23,452 bases of DNA, from contig AFZH01021870.1 of NCBI GenBank assembly GCA_048213135.1, positions 1-23,452 of the forward strand, given 5' to 3'. Shown in pieces: positions 1 to 9,524 of this stretch. Numbering within the stretch: position 1 is the first letter of the stretch; the number at the start of each line of letters is the position of its first letter. Origin of the DNA: Reclinomonas americana ATCC 50394 (lineage: Eukaryota; Jakobida; Jakobea; Jakobida). The notes beneath the pieces are model-generated. The model saw only the letters and a list, made by a program, of their open reading frames with translations. It made no database searches and was not told the origin of the DNA. A program made the translations under genes and the position numbers.

Positions 1-64
1 ACCGATGAGTGAGAGAGAGAGACACACGAGCGCATGCAGCGGAGAAACAGAACACACTACAAAC

Positions 65-420
65 CTCGTCATTCTCCGCCGCCGACGACGACGACGGTGC
101 CTCCTGTGCACGCGCAGTGAGCAATCTGTTGACACAGATCCACAGGTTCTCTCCATGGCCACTCACCGTCTTGGTGCGCCTCTGCTCATGCTCCGCCAGC
201 AGCTCTTGTGCCTTTTTATCATCACACTCATGTTATTCTCCGCACTGCGCCGCCTCAACACAGACACCGACGCCCCCACTCACCCTCGCGGTCTTGCGCG
301 CCTCCTCGCGCTCCTGCCGCCGCTGCATGCGCTCGCGACCCTGCTCCACACTCGCCGTCGGACCTATGCCCAGCGACCCAGCAATCAATCGTCTCGCCAC
401 CACACGCTGCTCATCGTCAC
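65..420 (-). CDS. Partial minus-strand gene: charged, coiled-coil-like protein
   Basis: Three exons can be read on the minus strand: 420-284, 211-167 and 103-65, all joined in phase 0. The first starts after a tcttgtgcag acceptor and encodes DDEQRVVARRLIAGSLGIG, then a run rich in Arg, Glu and Gln. The second gives AQELLAEHEQRRTKT and the third EAPSSSSAAENDE, followed by a gtttgt donor, so the gene continues off the left edge. Donors at the first two junctions are gtgagt. The composition suggests a basic, helical, possibly coiled-coil protein; I do not recognise the family. The start codon is not settled: an ATG near 510 could join through an intron ending at 421. It is divergent from the SWIM-RING gene. 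The exons are supported only by frame and splice signals. Confidence 0.5.
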
Positions 421-593
421 CTGCACAAGAAACACACACGCACACACACTGCTGTCAGCCACACCAATGGAGACAAGAGGCGCACAACAACGCGCAACGT
501 TGCATCGATTGTTTTTCGCGCGCGATTTCGTTGTTTGTCGCGCGCGAGTCGGTGGTGTCGTTTTCTGTAACTAAACACATTCATCAAAGCACG
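421..593. promoter_or_regulatory. Short intergenic/5' region between divergent genes
   Basis: This stretch separates the first visible exon of the minus-strand gene from the ATG at 594. It includes an intron-like tract on the minus strand (gctgaca near 450 and a TG-rich run) and should hold the start sites of both genes. No TATA box or other named element was seen. A shared promoter is inferred from the layout. Confidence 0.35.
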
Positions 594-2636
594 ATGCCGC
601 GCGGCGGTCGTCAAGCCCGTCGCGAGTACTACGATGGTGGGGGTGTCGGAGATGGAGAGGTGTCGGCGGCCGCGGAAGGCTCGCGTGGTCCACGCGGCGG
701 ACGCCATCATCATCATTCTCGCAAGGCAGATGCGGGGATTCCCGAGTCGCGATCGCGCAAGAACAGTGGCAATGGTGCGCGCGATCGCCGCCGCTCTCAG
801 CGTGCCTTCCAGCTGTCGTACACGGCCGGAGTGGTGCAACAGATCAGCGAGACTGAGTTGCGTCGCGAAAAACCAAATCTGGCTCCCTCTCTTTTGTGAC
901 CACTCTCTCTCTCTCGCTTTCGCTTCATGGCGATCCACACCGTGCTCTGATCGTTCCTGTGCTCCGCCTCTCTCACCCACTGTCGTCATCGCCATTATCA
1001 TCATCGATTGTCGCGACTGATGCACCGTCTCCCTCCTCTTTCCGTCAACGATTCTTGTCGGTTTTGTGTCTTGCTGTTGCACTCTTTTCCATCTCCGAGA
1101 GCACATCTCGGTGCGTGAGCGAGCGGGTTCGTTTGGTGGTGTGGCGGAGTTGTGAACGCGCGCGCGCGCGCGATCGCCCGCCAAACCCCAACTCACACTC
1201 CATCATGCCCCGAAATGCACTTGCTCTGGGTTTGCCACGCTCGCCCAAGGGAGCAGCAGTTGGAGGCGATTTGGCGATCTCACTCCTTTGCTGCGCGCAG
1301 TTGGCTCGTCCCCAGCGAGTCGCTACCAGGAGTGCTCTACACCATCTCGCTGGCGTCGCTCGCAGCGTCGGGTGTGGTCTCCGGCCACGCCCGATGCTCG
1401 TGCCCTGCCTACGAAGCGAGTTCGCGCCACCCGTGCAAGCACATTCAGGCACTGTGCAGCCTGGTACGTCTGTGCGAGGAGGCCGGTGGGAGTCTCTTTT
1501 TTTTACCTCACACTGATGCACACGCCAGTTGGTGGAACTGGAGGCGCCGATCATGGATGGTGTGCGACGGGGTCGTGCGGCGAGTCGCCGACAGCGGCTA
1601 TACCGTGCCGAGGGGCCGCCCGTGAGCAGTGCGGTGTCTGGCTCGTCGTCGTCGTCTTCGAGTTCGTCGACGGCGTCGCGTCGTGCGGCGGCCGTGGTAT
1701 CGCTGGCCGCGCAGATGCGAGCACTGGCTGTCGATGGTGAGTGATCCGAGAGAGAGAGAGAGGGTGTATGACCGGTGCGTTGCGTTGCGTAAAAAAACTG
1801 ACGCAAATGACGACACAGTGGACGAGGATCAGTGGGGCGACATGGACTATGTGGAGAGTCTCATGCTCGACTACAATGACGACGACGACGAGCCGGCTGT
1901 GGACTATGTGGAGCAGCGGCGTCGTGAGTACCACCAGCAGTTGGTGGATCGGATGCCAGAGTGGTGCGTCGGGCACGTGTGCTCGTACGCCGTGTGCTCC
2001 ACGTGGCTGATTCTTTTTGTGTTTCCGTGCACATACAGGTCTCCCGAGTTCAAGAGTGAGGACGAACCGTGCTCCATTTGCCACGAACCACTATCGTCGG
2101 CCTCGGCGGTGGTGCTGCCGTGCACGCACGTGTTGCACCGCGAGTGCATGAGCATGTTGCGTTGCCGTGTGAGGACCTATCTTCTTTTTATTTTGTTGAT
2201 TGTTGACAATCGGAATAGGTGGCTGGCGACGCTGACGGCTCGCACGTGCCCACTGTGCCGCACATTTGTGGGCTCACCAGTGCACTGCTACGATGACGCG
2301 CATCACGATCACGGCGGTGATGAAGCGGAGGAACTGCGCGATGTGTTGCGCGCGGTCGCCGAATTCGAGGCCGCCGAGGCTGTGCGGCATCGTGGGTCGG
2401 AGTCGTCGAGTGACGAGTACCCGATCACCATGCTGCCGCCGAGTCGCGCACGCAACCGTGAGCGCAAGCGCCAACGTCGCATGGAGCGCCGTGCATGGGG
2501 AGGCGGTGACAGCCAAGCGGCTGCCGGAGTGAGTGATGGTGACGAGGGTGGTCCCAGTGGTGTGTTGGCCGCGGAGCGCGATGCCGTCGAGTGGCTGTCG
2601 CCACCGACTGGTGCCCCTGTGCCGGCGTCGCCCTGA
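594..2636 (+). CDS. SWIM and RING-H2 zinc-finger protein (E3 ubiquitin ligase candidate)
   Basis: A multi-exon gene. Exon 1 starts at ATG 594 and encodes a basic, Gly/Arg/His-rich N-terminus. The second clear exon ends at 1463 and holds a SWIM motif: Phe-x(4)-Trp-x-Val...Tyr-Thr-Ile, then CSCPAYEASSRHPCKH (CxCx(n)CxH). Further exons are 1529-1736, 1819-1963, 2039-about 2158 and 2219-2636. The last pair encodes a RING-H2: CSIC, then CTHVLHREC, then CPLCR. The order SWIM then RING resembles MEX/ZSWIM2-type ligases, where SWIM mediates protein contacts and RING recruits an E2; substrate unknown. The exon 3 end joins through a gtacgt donor at 1464. The C-terminus is acidic then Arg-rich and stops at 2636. 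Exons between about 857 and 1259 are not resolved; the stretch is CT-rich and too long for one typical intron here, so a small exon may be missing. Confidence 0.8.
857..1259 (+). other. Unresolved intronic stretch of the SWIM-RING gene
   Basis: About 400 bases between exon 1 and the SWIM exon. It is pyrimidine-rich, has no long frame that fits the protein, and is far longer than the 49-97 nt introns seen elsewhere. A gtgcgt donor at 1111 preceded by a possible acceptor at 1098-1099 suggests a small internal exon (1100-1110). Acceptors at 1253, 1256 and 1259 all leave the SWIM exon in phase 0. I could not choose a unique chain. Confidence 0.4.
1157..1172. repeat. (CG)8 dinucleotide run
   Basis: Eight uninterrupted CG repeats lie inside the presumed intron upstream of the SWIM exon. 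Alternating CG of this length can adopt Z-DNA. No function is implied. Confidence 0.8.
1749..1763. repeat. (GA)n tract in an intron
   Basis: A short GA run just downstream of the gtgagt donor at 1737. The intron 1737-1818 is otherwise marked by an aactgacg branch-like site and a cgacacag acceptor. Confidence 0.7.
2159..2218 (+). other. Probable GC-AG intron inside the RING finger
   Basis: The reading frame stays open across this stretch but would insert a hydrophobic run between the sixth and seventh zinc ligands. It has intron features: a TTGAC branch-like site and a tag acceptor at 2216-2218. The obvious gtgagg donor at 2169 gives 50 nt and breaks the frame. A gcgttg donor at 2159 gives 60 nt, keeps frame and restores a compact RING with Cys-x4-Trp-Leu before CPLCR. 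Retention is the alternative. Confidence 0.45.
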
Positions 2637-2904
2637 AAACACACACACACACACTCTTTCTTCCTCCCTCCCCCTGTACAGTTTTTGTGCTGATTTTTCC
2701 CCCCTGTTCTCAGCAGCCCACTATTGTTGCTGCTGTCGCTGTACCTAGACCCTGTACATATGTGTGCATAGACTCCACCCCAACAAGAGCGAGAAAAACC
2801 TATCTAAACCCCACAAAAAACACCTTGTCTACCCCTGCTGTCTGTCGTAATTAAATAACAACAAACATATACTGTTTTATCTGCCCTCGTTTCTGATCGA
2901 GTGC
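2637..2904. other. Shared 3' region between convergent genes
   Basis: No gene is seen here. After the stop at 2636 come CA repeats and a CT-rich tract. An AT-rich AATTAAATAA at 2849-2858 is the best candidate poly(A)-signal region for the plus-strand gene. The minus-strand PDCL-like gene ends at 2905, so the two 3' UTRs probably overlap. Confidence 0.4.
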
Positions 2905-3757
2905 TCATGCTGGTGGCCGGAGAATGCCCAGCTCCTGCAACATTTCGCTAAACTCGCTCACCGTCGGCTCCTCGCCGACCTCGTCGGTGAGACGCAACAG
3001 CGTGTGCACGAGATCGCCCTCGCGATAGAACAGCAAGCCCGGCAGCGTCGACAGCTCAAACCCGTCGGGGAAGGCCTCCTCCACCGGCACCTCGGCAAAC
3101 TGGCACTCGCGATGCTGCGGCGCCATGGCATGAAACAGCCGCCTAAAGTACCGACACGCCGGCAACGCCTCCTCGTGCAAAAACAGCAACAGCGGCAGCT
3201 CCGACTGCTCCGGGTCCATGTAATCAAGCAGCGTGTCGCGCGAACACAGCGCCACCTTGCCACCTGACTCGTGTCGCCGCGCCTCCGCCTGCTCCCGCAT
3301 GTGCGCCTCCAGCGCCGCATGCAACTCCTCCTCGGTCACGTGCACCAGGCCCGAGTTGGCCTCCAGCAGACGCCGCCGCTCGCGCTCATAGTCGTTGAGG
3401 ACGCCCTTGGGACCGGTCTGCTCAGTGCCGCGCACCTGCCGCTTGTGTCGCTGCGACGCGCTGGCTCGTTCCGGAAGCGGTCTCGTCTCCTGCGCAGCGA
3501 TCAACACGCACGCTTTCTTCCCTCTCTCTCTGTTACACCCACACACTCACCTGTCGACTCCGCGCCAACTCCTCATCATCGGCGTCGCGTCCACGCCGAT
3601 CAACCTCGCGCTCCACTCGCTCATCCTCTCGCTCTCCGTCCGACTCCACATCCTCCTCGTCCGGCCGCTCGTCCCGCTCCTGCGCACGCAGCTCACTCGC
3701 ACGCTGCTCTCGCAGCTCCGCCACCGCCTTGACTGTCAAGTCTTCACCGTTGTACAT
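2905..3757 (-). CDS. PDCL: Phosducin-like protein (PhLP1 type)
   Basis: Two exons, 3757-3551 and 3489-2905, separated by a 61-nt intron with a gtgagt donor and gcgcag acceptor; 263 residues. Residues 1-100 are highly charged (Glu/Arg/Asp). The family signature GPKGVLNDYERE follows, then a Glu-rich helix. The C-terminal half is the thioredoxin-like phosducin domain: LPLLLFLHEEALPACRYF, then CQFAEVPVEEAF, then STLPGLLFYREGDLVHTLL, ending EMLQELGILRPPA. Family proteins act in the cytosol as CCT co-chaperones in assembly of the G-protein beta-gamma dimer; they have a thioredoxin fold without the redox CxxC, and none is seen here. The length fits the family. The start is the only ATG in frame and lies 119 bp from the divergent PDCD5 ATG. 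PhLP1 is preferred over PhLP2 because of the GPKGVL-D-Y motif. Confidence 0.9.
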
Positions 3758-3876
3758 GATTGTGAAGGTCGGTGTGACAGATTGTGTGTGCAGGACACAT
3801 CGCTTCGTTGTGCACTGTTAGCGTGTGCGTGTGGATTTGCAAGCCCTTGGCATCCTCTGCAACAGAACTAGCAACA
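3758..3876. promoter_or_regulatory. Probable bidirectional promoter, PDCL-like / PDCD5
   Basis: Only 119 bases separate the two start codons. The stretch is rich in TG/GT runs and has no reading frame of its own. No classical core element was recognised, so the promoter call rests on the head-to-head layout. Confidence 0.5.
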
Positions 3877-4612
3877 ATGGTGCGTTGGGATGCGTGAGCG
3901 TGTGTGCGTTTGAGTGCACATGGCCATGCTCGACCTGACTCGCTCGCTCACTCCCTCGTGCCTCTCTCCCTCTCTCTCTCTGCGCATGCCCACAGGAGTC
4001 ATCAGCGGTGAGTGTCGGCACGGTGGCGATCGCCCAGAGTTGTCTCCATTCGCTCTCTTTCTTTGTCTCACACACACTCTGACTTGATGATGGTGCAGGC
4101 GGGTGGTGCAGGTGGTATGCCCTCACAGGGTCAGATGGAGGAGGCAAAGCGGAAAGCCGATCAACAACAGTTTCGTGTGTGTGAAAGGGGGTGTTTCGTC
4201 ACTTGTCGATCGTGACGTTGATTGTGTGCGTGTGCGTGTGTGCGCGTAGGGCCATGGAGGAGCAAAGGCAGGCGATCCTGACGGCCATTCTCACAGCCGA
4301 GGCCAAGGAAAGATGTTGCGCTCCGAGGTTGAGTGTGCTTGCCAGTGTGATTGTGTCGCTGATATCGCGTGGATTGCAGTGAATCGAATCGGCATGGTCA
4401 AGCCGGAGAAGGCGCGGCAGGTGGAGAACTCGCTGCTGATGATGGCGCAATCGGGGCAGATTGGTGGCTCGAAGATCTCGGAGGACAGGCTCATCAACAT
4501 GCTGGAGCAATACAATGAGAAGAAGGAGAAGAAGACCAAAATCACGGTGCGTCGCCGACGGACACTCGACTCCGACGACGAGGAGGATGACATCAATGAC
4601 GACGACTGGTGA
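3877..4612 (+). CDS. PDCD5: PDCD5-family protein
   Basis: Five exons: 3877-3879 (ATG alone), 3996-4007, 4099-4178, 4250-4314 and 4380-4612, giving 130 residues with frame kept throughout. The core is unmistakable: MEEAKRKADQQQ, QRQAILTAILTAEAKERL, NRIGMVKPEKARQVEN, a three-helix body, then the conserved basic ITVRRRR and acidic SDDEEDD tail. PDCD5 proteins are small nuclear/cytosolic DNA- or chaperonin-associated helical bundles linked in animals to apoptosis. The first two introns have CTGAC branch sites and cag acceptors. The intron 4315-4379 uses a gttgcg donor. The usual N-terminal helix (ELEA-x-R-x-x-R type) is missing; the protein begins MESSAAGGAGG. An alternative start at 4087 in the same frame would remove both 5' introns and give MMVQAGG. 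Confidence 0.92.
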
Positions 4613-4879
4613 GGCGAGCTTGCGCGTGGGCGTACACCGGCACTTGAGAGGGGGACGGACGGAAGATTAAACAAATGCATCTTCCTTTGTACGCGTATAC
4701 GCGAGCCACAGGCGTTTTCACCATATTACAAACGCGAGCAGCAAAGCCGAACCTGTGTGTGCACCTGCCAATACTCTCACGCGCACACGCCTCACCGCGT
4801 TCACCAACGCGGTCGTTTTTCTCCCGGTTCTGAGCTCGCTCCTCCTCCTCCGGAGTCGGTTGCCGTTTTGATTGCGCCA
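4613..4879. other. Intergenic region between tandem genes
   Basis: It holds the 3' end of PDCD5, with an AATAAA-like attaaaca near 4666, and the 5' leader of the next gene. The frame before ATG 4880 is open back to about 4757, but its composition (Cys/His/Ser, CA-derived) looks non-coding. No other feature seen. Confidence 0.45.
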
Positions 4880-7374
4880 ATGTCGCGGCCGCAGACCAGG
4901 TCGACTGCCGCCGACACGTATGATCCGCGGCAGTGGGGCAGCAGCACCACACGCAGTGGTTCAATGGCCTACGACAGTTTCGGTGCGTTTTCTGACGATG
5001 CGCCCGCACGACACCAATCACATCGCCGTTGTGTTTCACGAGTGACATCGCACAGACGGAGCCTCGAGCGCTGACCCTCTTTCCGATTGGCAAAGCGGTG
5101 AGTCCCTCTCTCTTTCTCCATGTGGATTGCGCTTGACAAAAAGATGCGGTGAAACGCAGTGGCCACCGAGGAGCAAGAGCGAGTGAAACGCGCAGGTGGC
5201 ATGCTGTCGGAAAGGTCTGTGTGCTCGTGCACCCAGAGGTGTACCTCTCTCACTCTCTCACCCTCCCTCCCTCCCTCTCTCTCGCTTGCCTCCACAGTCG
5301 TGTGCAGCAGCTGCTGCGCGCGCATTCCCGCAGCGGATCGCGTGGTGCAAGTGAATCGGTGAATCTCAGTCAGTCTCTCATGCTCTTGTTTCTCCCTCCT
5401 CCTCCTCACCGCCGTGTGGAGCAGCCGGTACAGAGACCGTGGTCACGCGGGAGTGGAGAAGGGCCTCGCGCTCTGTCGCCATTGCCGGGCACGCAGCGCA
5501 GCTTGTCGCCGCTGTCAACGTCGACAGTGCCCGAGTCTGCGAATATCGGAGTCGGTGAGTGCTTCTCGTCACACTCAGCGCGAACACTCACGCCCCGCCT
5601 GCTCACCCGTGAATGCGCCACCTCTCTCGCGCGTCAGGCGTCGACGATCCCTCTCTCTACTCGCGCAATCGGCGATCGCCATACGGTCGCGTACATCGTA
5701 TCGGAGTGGATGAGCGTTTCGTCTCACCTGTCGCCCTCCCTCCCCTTCATTTTTTGCGCCCTCACATCGCGTGGCAGAGAATTTTCTGGCAGAGATGAAC
5801 ATGCGCAAGGCAGAGGTGGAGCGAGAGCGAGAGATGGAGCGGCACTCGTTGCAGTCGACGCTGAACCGCACCGACTTGTTTCTCCGCTCGCTGAGTTCCG
5901 ACACGGCAATCGGGGCTGGAGTGAAGCCGACCGCCACCACCACCGCCACCACTCTGTCGTCCTCGCAACACCAACAGAGGGGCATGTTGACGCAGCCCAC
6001 ACCCGACGTTGGATCACCGTTGCGACTGCCGACTCCGGGTGGAGAAGATGAGTCGCGACGACGACACCGCAGCCGCTCCCGCGACGGCCGTGAGTCGTCG
6101 GCGTCGGCAGCACCAGCCGAGGAGAAAGAACACCACCACCATCATCATCATCATCGCCATCACCGCCATCATCGACATCAGCACGATGAGGAGGAGGGTG
6201 AGGAGGAGCGCCGTCATCGGCATCACCACCGACACCGTCATCACCGCGACGAGGAGGACTCGCTGACAGAGAGCGATAGCGACGGTGGCGTTGGTGGTGC
6301 TGCTGCCGCCGATGGTCGTCGGCATCGTCGGCACCGGCATCGCCACAGTCGGCGTCACCATCACAGTCGTGATGGGTCACGCCACAGCGGTCATCTGACA
6401 TCTGGCGATGATAACACGCTGCAGTTGCCACCGGCGTCGCCCGATTTGCAGGCAGGCGATACGCAGTCGCATGGCGAGGTGGGTGGCAAATGGATGAAGC
6501 CGAGTTGAAACAGGGCACTCACCGAGAATGAGTGCGTCGTGCAGGGTGGTGTGCCGCGAACTCCAACGTTGCCACAGATTAGCAAATCGCGCGGCCGCGA
6601 TGCGTCTGGAGCCGACGAACATGTGGATGATGCAGCACTGGAGAGCACAGAAAGTGTCGATGGCAGCAGTGCAGGTGCCGGTGATGTGGAGGAGATGGAT
6701 AGCGCCGAAGTTGGTGCGACGACCCAGCAGTCACAAACGCAGCAGCAGCCGCAGCATCAGCAGTCGCACCAGCAGAGCAGGCAGCAGCGTCCGCCTCCCG
6801 AGGTCCTCGAACTGGCGCGTACGTTGGCCCGCAATGTGGAGATTGAGTACGAGCGGCAGCGATTCCTGGACGTGGTGACGAATCCCAACATTCGGTGCGG
6901 CTTCTGCAACTTTCAAAATCCCTTGTGCTTCAATTGCAACTCTCACCCCGTACACGACGCAGTGCCGCACGTGAGAATCCAAGCCCCAACAAACGGTTCT
7001 GCCAAAAGCCGTCGGTGAATCCGGTTATTAATCTGGATGGTGAGCACATGCTTGCTTCACATTCCCGTCACTGTTGCCACTGCGCGCTGACATCACGTCC
7101 TCCTACTATCGCAGCCGATCACATTCCACTGAACAATCGGCGTATTATCGAGCAGTTGCGTCGGCGCCGACGATTCGGCTGTGTTCCGTGGGCGTGCGTA
7201 CTTACCAAATCACTCGCTTGCAGGATCGGACCGTGGTGGGGCACGAAGGAGTCGCTGCAGTCCACCATGCCTCGTCGGGTTCAGCGACGACCCACGCCCA
7301 GCATTCCTTCGGTGCATCAGCTGCAGGACGACGATCTTTCTCTGTTCGGCTCGCAGTACGGTCATTCGCGCTAG
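4880..7374 (+). CDS. Unrecognised His-rich protein with a C4 cysteine cluster
   Basis: Ten exons close in frame: 4880-4982, 5056-5097, 5160-5214, 5298-5358, 5425-5554, 5638-5685, 5778-6478, 6545-6970, 7009-7039 and 7115-7374, for 618 residues. The N-terminal part is Ser/Arg/Gly-rich and disordered. A short helix (ENFLAEMNMRKAEVERERE) opens exon 7. Then comes a His/Arg/Asp/Glu tract with eight consecutive His, a Gln-rich stretch, a helix (EVLELARTLARNVEIEYERQ) and a CGFC...CFNCNSH cluster that could bind zinc. The C-terminus is basic and ends FGSQYGHSR. I know no family with this order; a nuclear, RNA- or chromatin-linked role is only a guess. The 38-nt intron 6971-7008 is shorter than any other here; a gtacac donor at 6950 gives 59 nt and 7 fewer residues. 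The 30-36 nt intron-like tract at 7203-7224 is in frame and read through here. Confidence 0.75.
6131..6380 (+). repeat. CAC/CAT-rich tract coding for His/Arg/Asp/Glu low complexity
   Basis: The DNA is built of CAC, CAT, CGC and GAG codons inside exon 7. It gives runs of His broken by Arg, then acidic blocks and a SDSDGG stretch. Both triplet slippage and selection could keep it. His-rich tracts of this kind occur in nuclear-speckle proteins and metal-binding proteins. Confidence 0.8.
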
Positions 7375-7515
7375 ATGTGTGTGAGACAGATATGGAGAAA
7401 GAGGGAGAGAGAAAGACGACCGTGGCGCATTGTAGTGTCCTTGTACCATCCATCAGCACACGAAACAAAAGCGAAACAATTAGTCTTTACAGCGAATATT
7501 AGTTTTAAAGAGCTG
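7375..7515. other. Short convergent 3' region
   Basis: This 141-base stretch lies between the stop at 7374 (plus) and the stop at 7516 (minus). It has AT-richer sequence near 7470-7510 that may hold both poly(A) sites. No gene seen. Confidence 0.4.
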
Positions 7516-9524
7516 TCAGTGGCCGTCGGGTTCGACCAGTGTGGAGAGCGGTGTGGCAAGGGAGCGGTTCGGTGTGGGGAGCGCATGTGCACTTGTCGAC
7601 GGCATCGGCAGGCCGCTGCTGCTGCTGGCCTGCTCGTACCACGACGACCGCTCCTGATCCGTGCGCTGACTCCTCTTCATTCGCACCTTGCGCATCCAAC
7701 GACGCTGCACAACCGAGCAACACATCAGCCGATCACCACATCGCAGCACAAGAGAAGAGCAACACACCATCTTGCGGTACGTCTCGATCGTCACTCGGAC
7801 CGCCATCACCAACACGATCAGAGAAATGCCGATGAGGAAGATAATGACTCCTGTGCGTGCGAGGCCACGAGTTAATTGCAACGCATACACACATGAAAAA
7901 GACAAGCCTGTGAACGCAACTGGCGAGCAGCAAAGCTTGTTGCCACGAGGTGCTCGATGTCGGCTCGGCAATGAGGGTGGTCAGCAACACCAGGAACAGC
8001 AACGACATCAGCTCCAGCACATTATCACGCCGCCGACTGTACGGCCGCACCATGACCGACAGTGTTAGGAATCCCAGCGACTGCAACCGTGGTGGCGTGA
8101 GTCCAACAGAACATGCGACATGCGATCACGGACGACGACGACTCGTACCAACAGCCAAATGACCAGATGCAACGAGCTGAGATCGTCACCGCGCGCGAGA
8201 ACGACGAATACGGCCACCAGAACCACTCGGCGGAAGAGCTGAATCGGCTCGTAGAACCACAGAGTGCTGGACCCATAATCAACACGTATCAGCATTCCCC
8301 TTTCTGCATTACAGCACACAGGCGGCGGAGCGGTACTCACGGTCGATAAATGGCCACGACGCCGCCAAAGCGCTTCCAGTTGCGCGACTGTGCGCGAGCC
8401 AGAGGGCTCGTGGTGACATCGGAATCCACTTGCGTCGACAGCGGTGGCTCGGGCGAGTGGAACAGAAGGAGCTCACGCAAGCCGTCGGCCTGTTGCACCT
8501 GGTCCTCCGGGTGCAAATTCTTCTTCACCACCGCCAGTGCGTCGCCGACGAACAGCTCACCACGCCGGTGTTGCAGCCAGAGAAGAATGAAGAGACCAAA
8601 GGGTAGGATGGACAGGAACACGGCGAAGGGGATGAAGAATATCTTCAGCCACGAGTGGTAGAAGCAGGTGTTGAGACCGGATGGTGAGCCTGCAAAGGGC
8701 AGAGCACAGTCAGCAACAGCAGCAGTGCGAACGCGGAGGGGCGCAACGACTGACCGTCACAGCCGGTGCACTGCAGACTTGGGATGAGCACGTTGAAGGT
8801 GCCGAGGTTGCCGACGGGTTTGCAGTCGAAGAACACAAACGTGGAAAACAGCTGTTGCGTGCGCGCGTGAGACACGCATGGCACTATCACGACAGTGCTC
8901 GCTGGGTGGGCACGCAACAAGAGTCCAGTAGATGCCAATCATGATCAGCACAGTGCTGCGCACGTAGTATCGTCGCAGTGCCCATCGCTTGAACGAGTGA
9001 TAGAAGAACGGGTATCTCTGCACAGTTGCCATGAGTGAAGGACTGCACCAACCATGACGATCACAGCAAACACGACGAGAAGGCACACCTCCCGAATGCC
9101 GGTGCACTTGAACAGCTCCACCAGCAACTTGTGCGCAAAGTACATGAGCCACAGTGTCGCCACATACAGCGCCGGCTTGATGATGTTGCCGACAATCTGG
9201 CCGGCGCCCGACACCGGGAACGGACACTCGTTGTCGATGGCGAACAGCGTGAAATCGAAGAAGCGCAGCAGTGAACCCAGTTCGGTGGACGGGTAAAACG
9301 TCAGCGACGCCGTTTGCACAAAGAAGAGCAAGATACTGTGCGTCCACAGCAGCGAGTGAGTGGAGGGGGAGGCAGGAGCACCTCGGCCTCCGCTCATGTA
9401 CGCACCGCACTTCGGTGTTGACAGAACCCTGCGACAAAATGTGCAACAGCAGTGTGTACAAGAAGATCTCCATGGCAAGTCCAAAGACAATGAGCGGCCG
9501 AACGCGTCCGTCACATTGGAGGCA
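7516..9524 (-). other. Multi-pass membrane domain and tail of the giant protein
   Basis: Exons: 9524-9406, 9335-9089, 9017-8919, 8851-8755, 8689-8341, 8299-8149, 8080-7921, 7850-7768 and 7704-7516. Hydrophobic segments include LIVFGLAMEIFLYTLLLHIL, ALYVATLWLMYFAHKLL, IFFIPFAVFLSILPFGLF, VLELMSLLFLVLLTTLIAE and VIIFLIGISLIVLVMAV; I count about nine. A CTGC pair lies in the loop of 8851-8755. VRPYSRRRDNVLEL before a late helix recalls the RP-x(n)-LE pattern of TRP-like bundles in protist proteins; that comparison is from memory. The last 62 residues are basic then Ser/Pro-rich, probably cytosolic. Confidence 0.75.

Noticed and set aside
417-1196. Long minus-strand frame opposite the SWIM-RING gene
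   Set aside because: Its text is Arg/Thr/Ala-rich without domain or repeat, and it crosses real exons and introns of the plus-strand gene.
6131-6380. Poly-His run as a vector tag or contamination
   Set aside because: The codons are mixed CAC/CAT with Arg and acid blocks, set inside a native exon with matching splice phases.
7203-7224. 30- to 36-nt intron near the end of the His-rich gene
   Set aside because: It is in frame and too short for this genome; reading through gives an equally good C-terminus.
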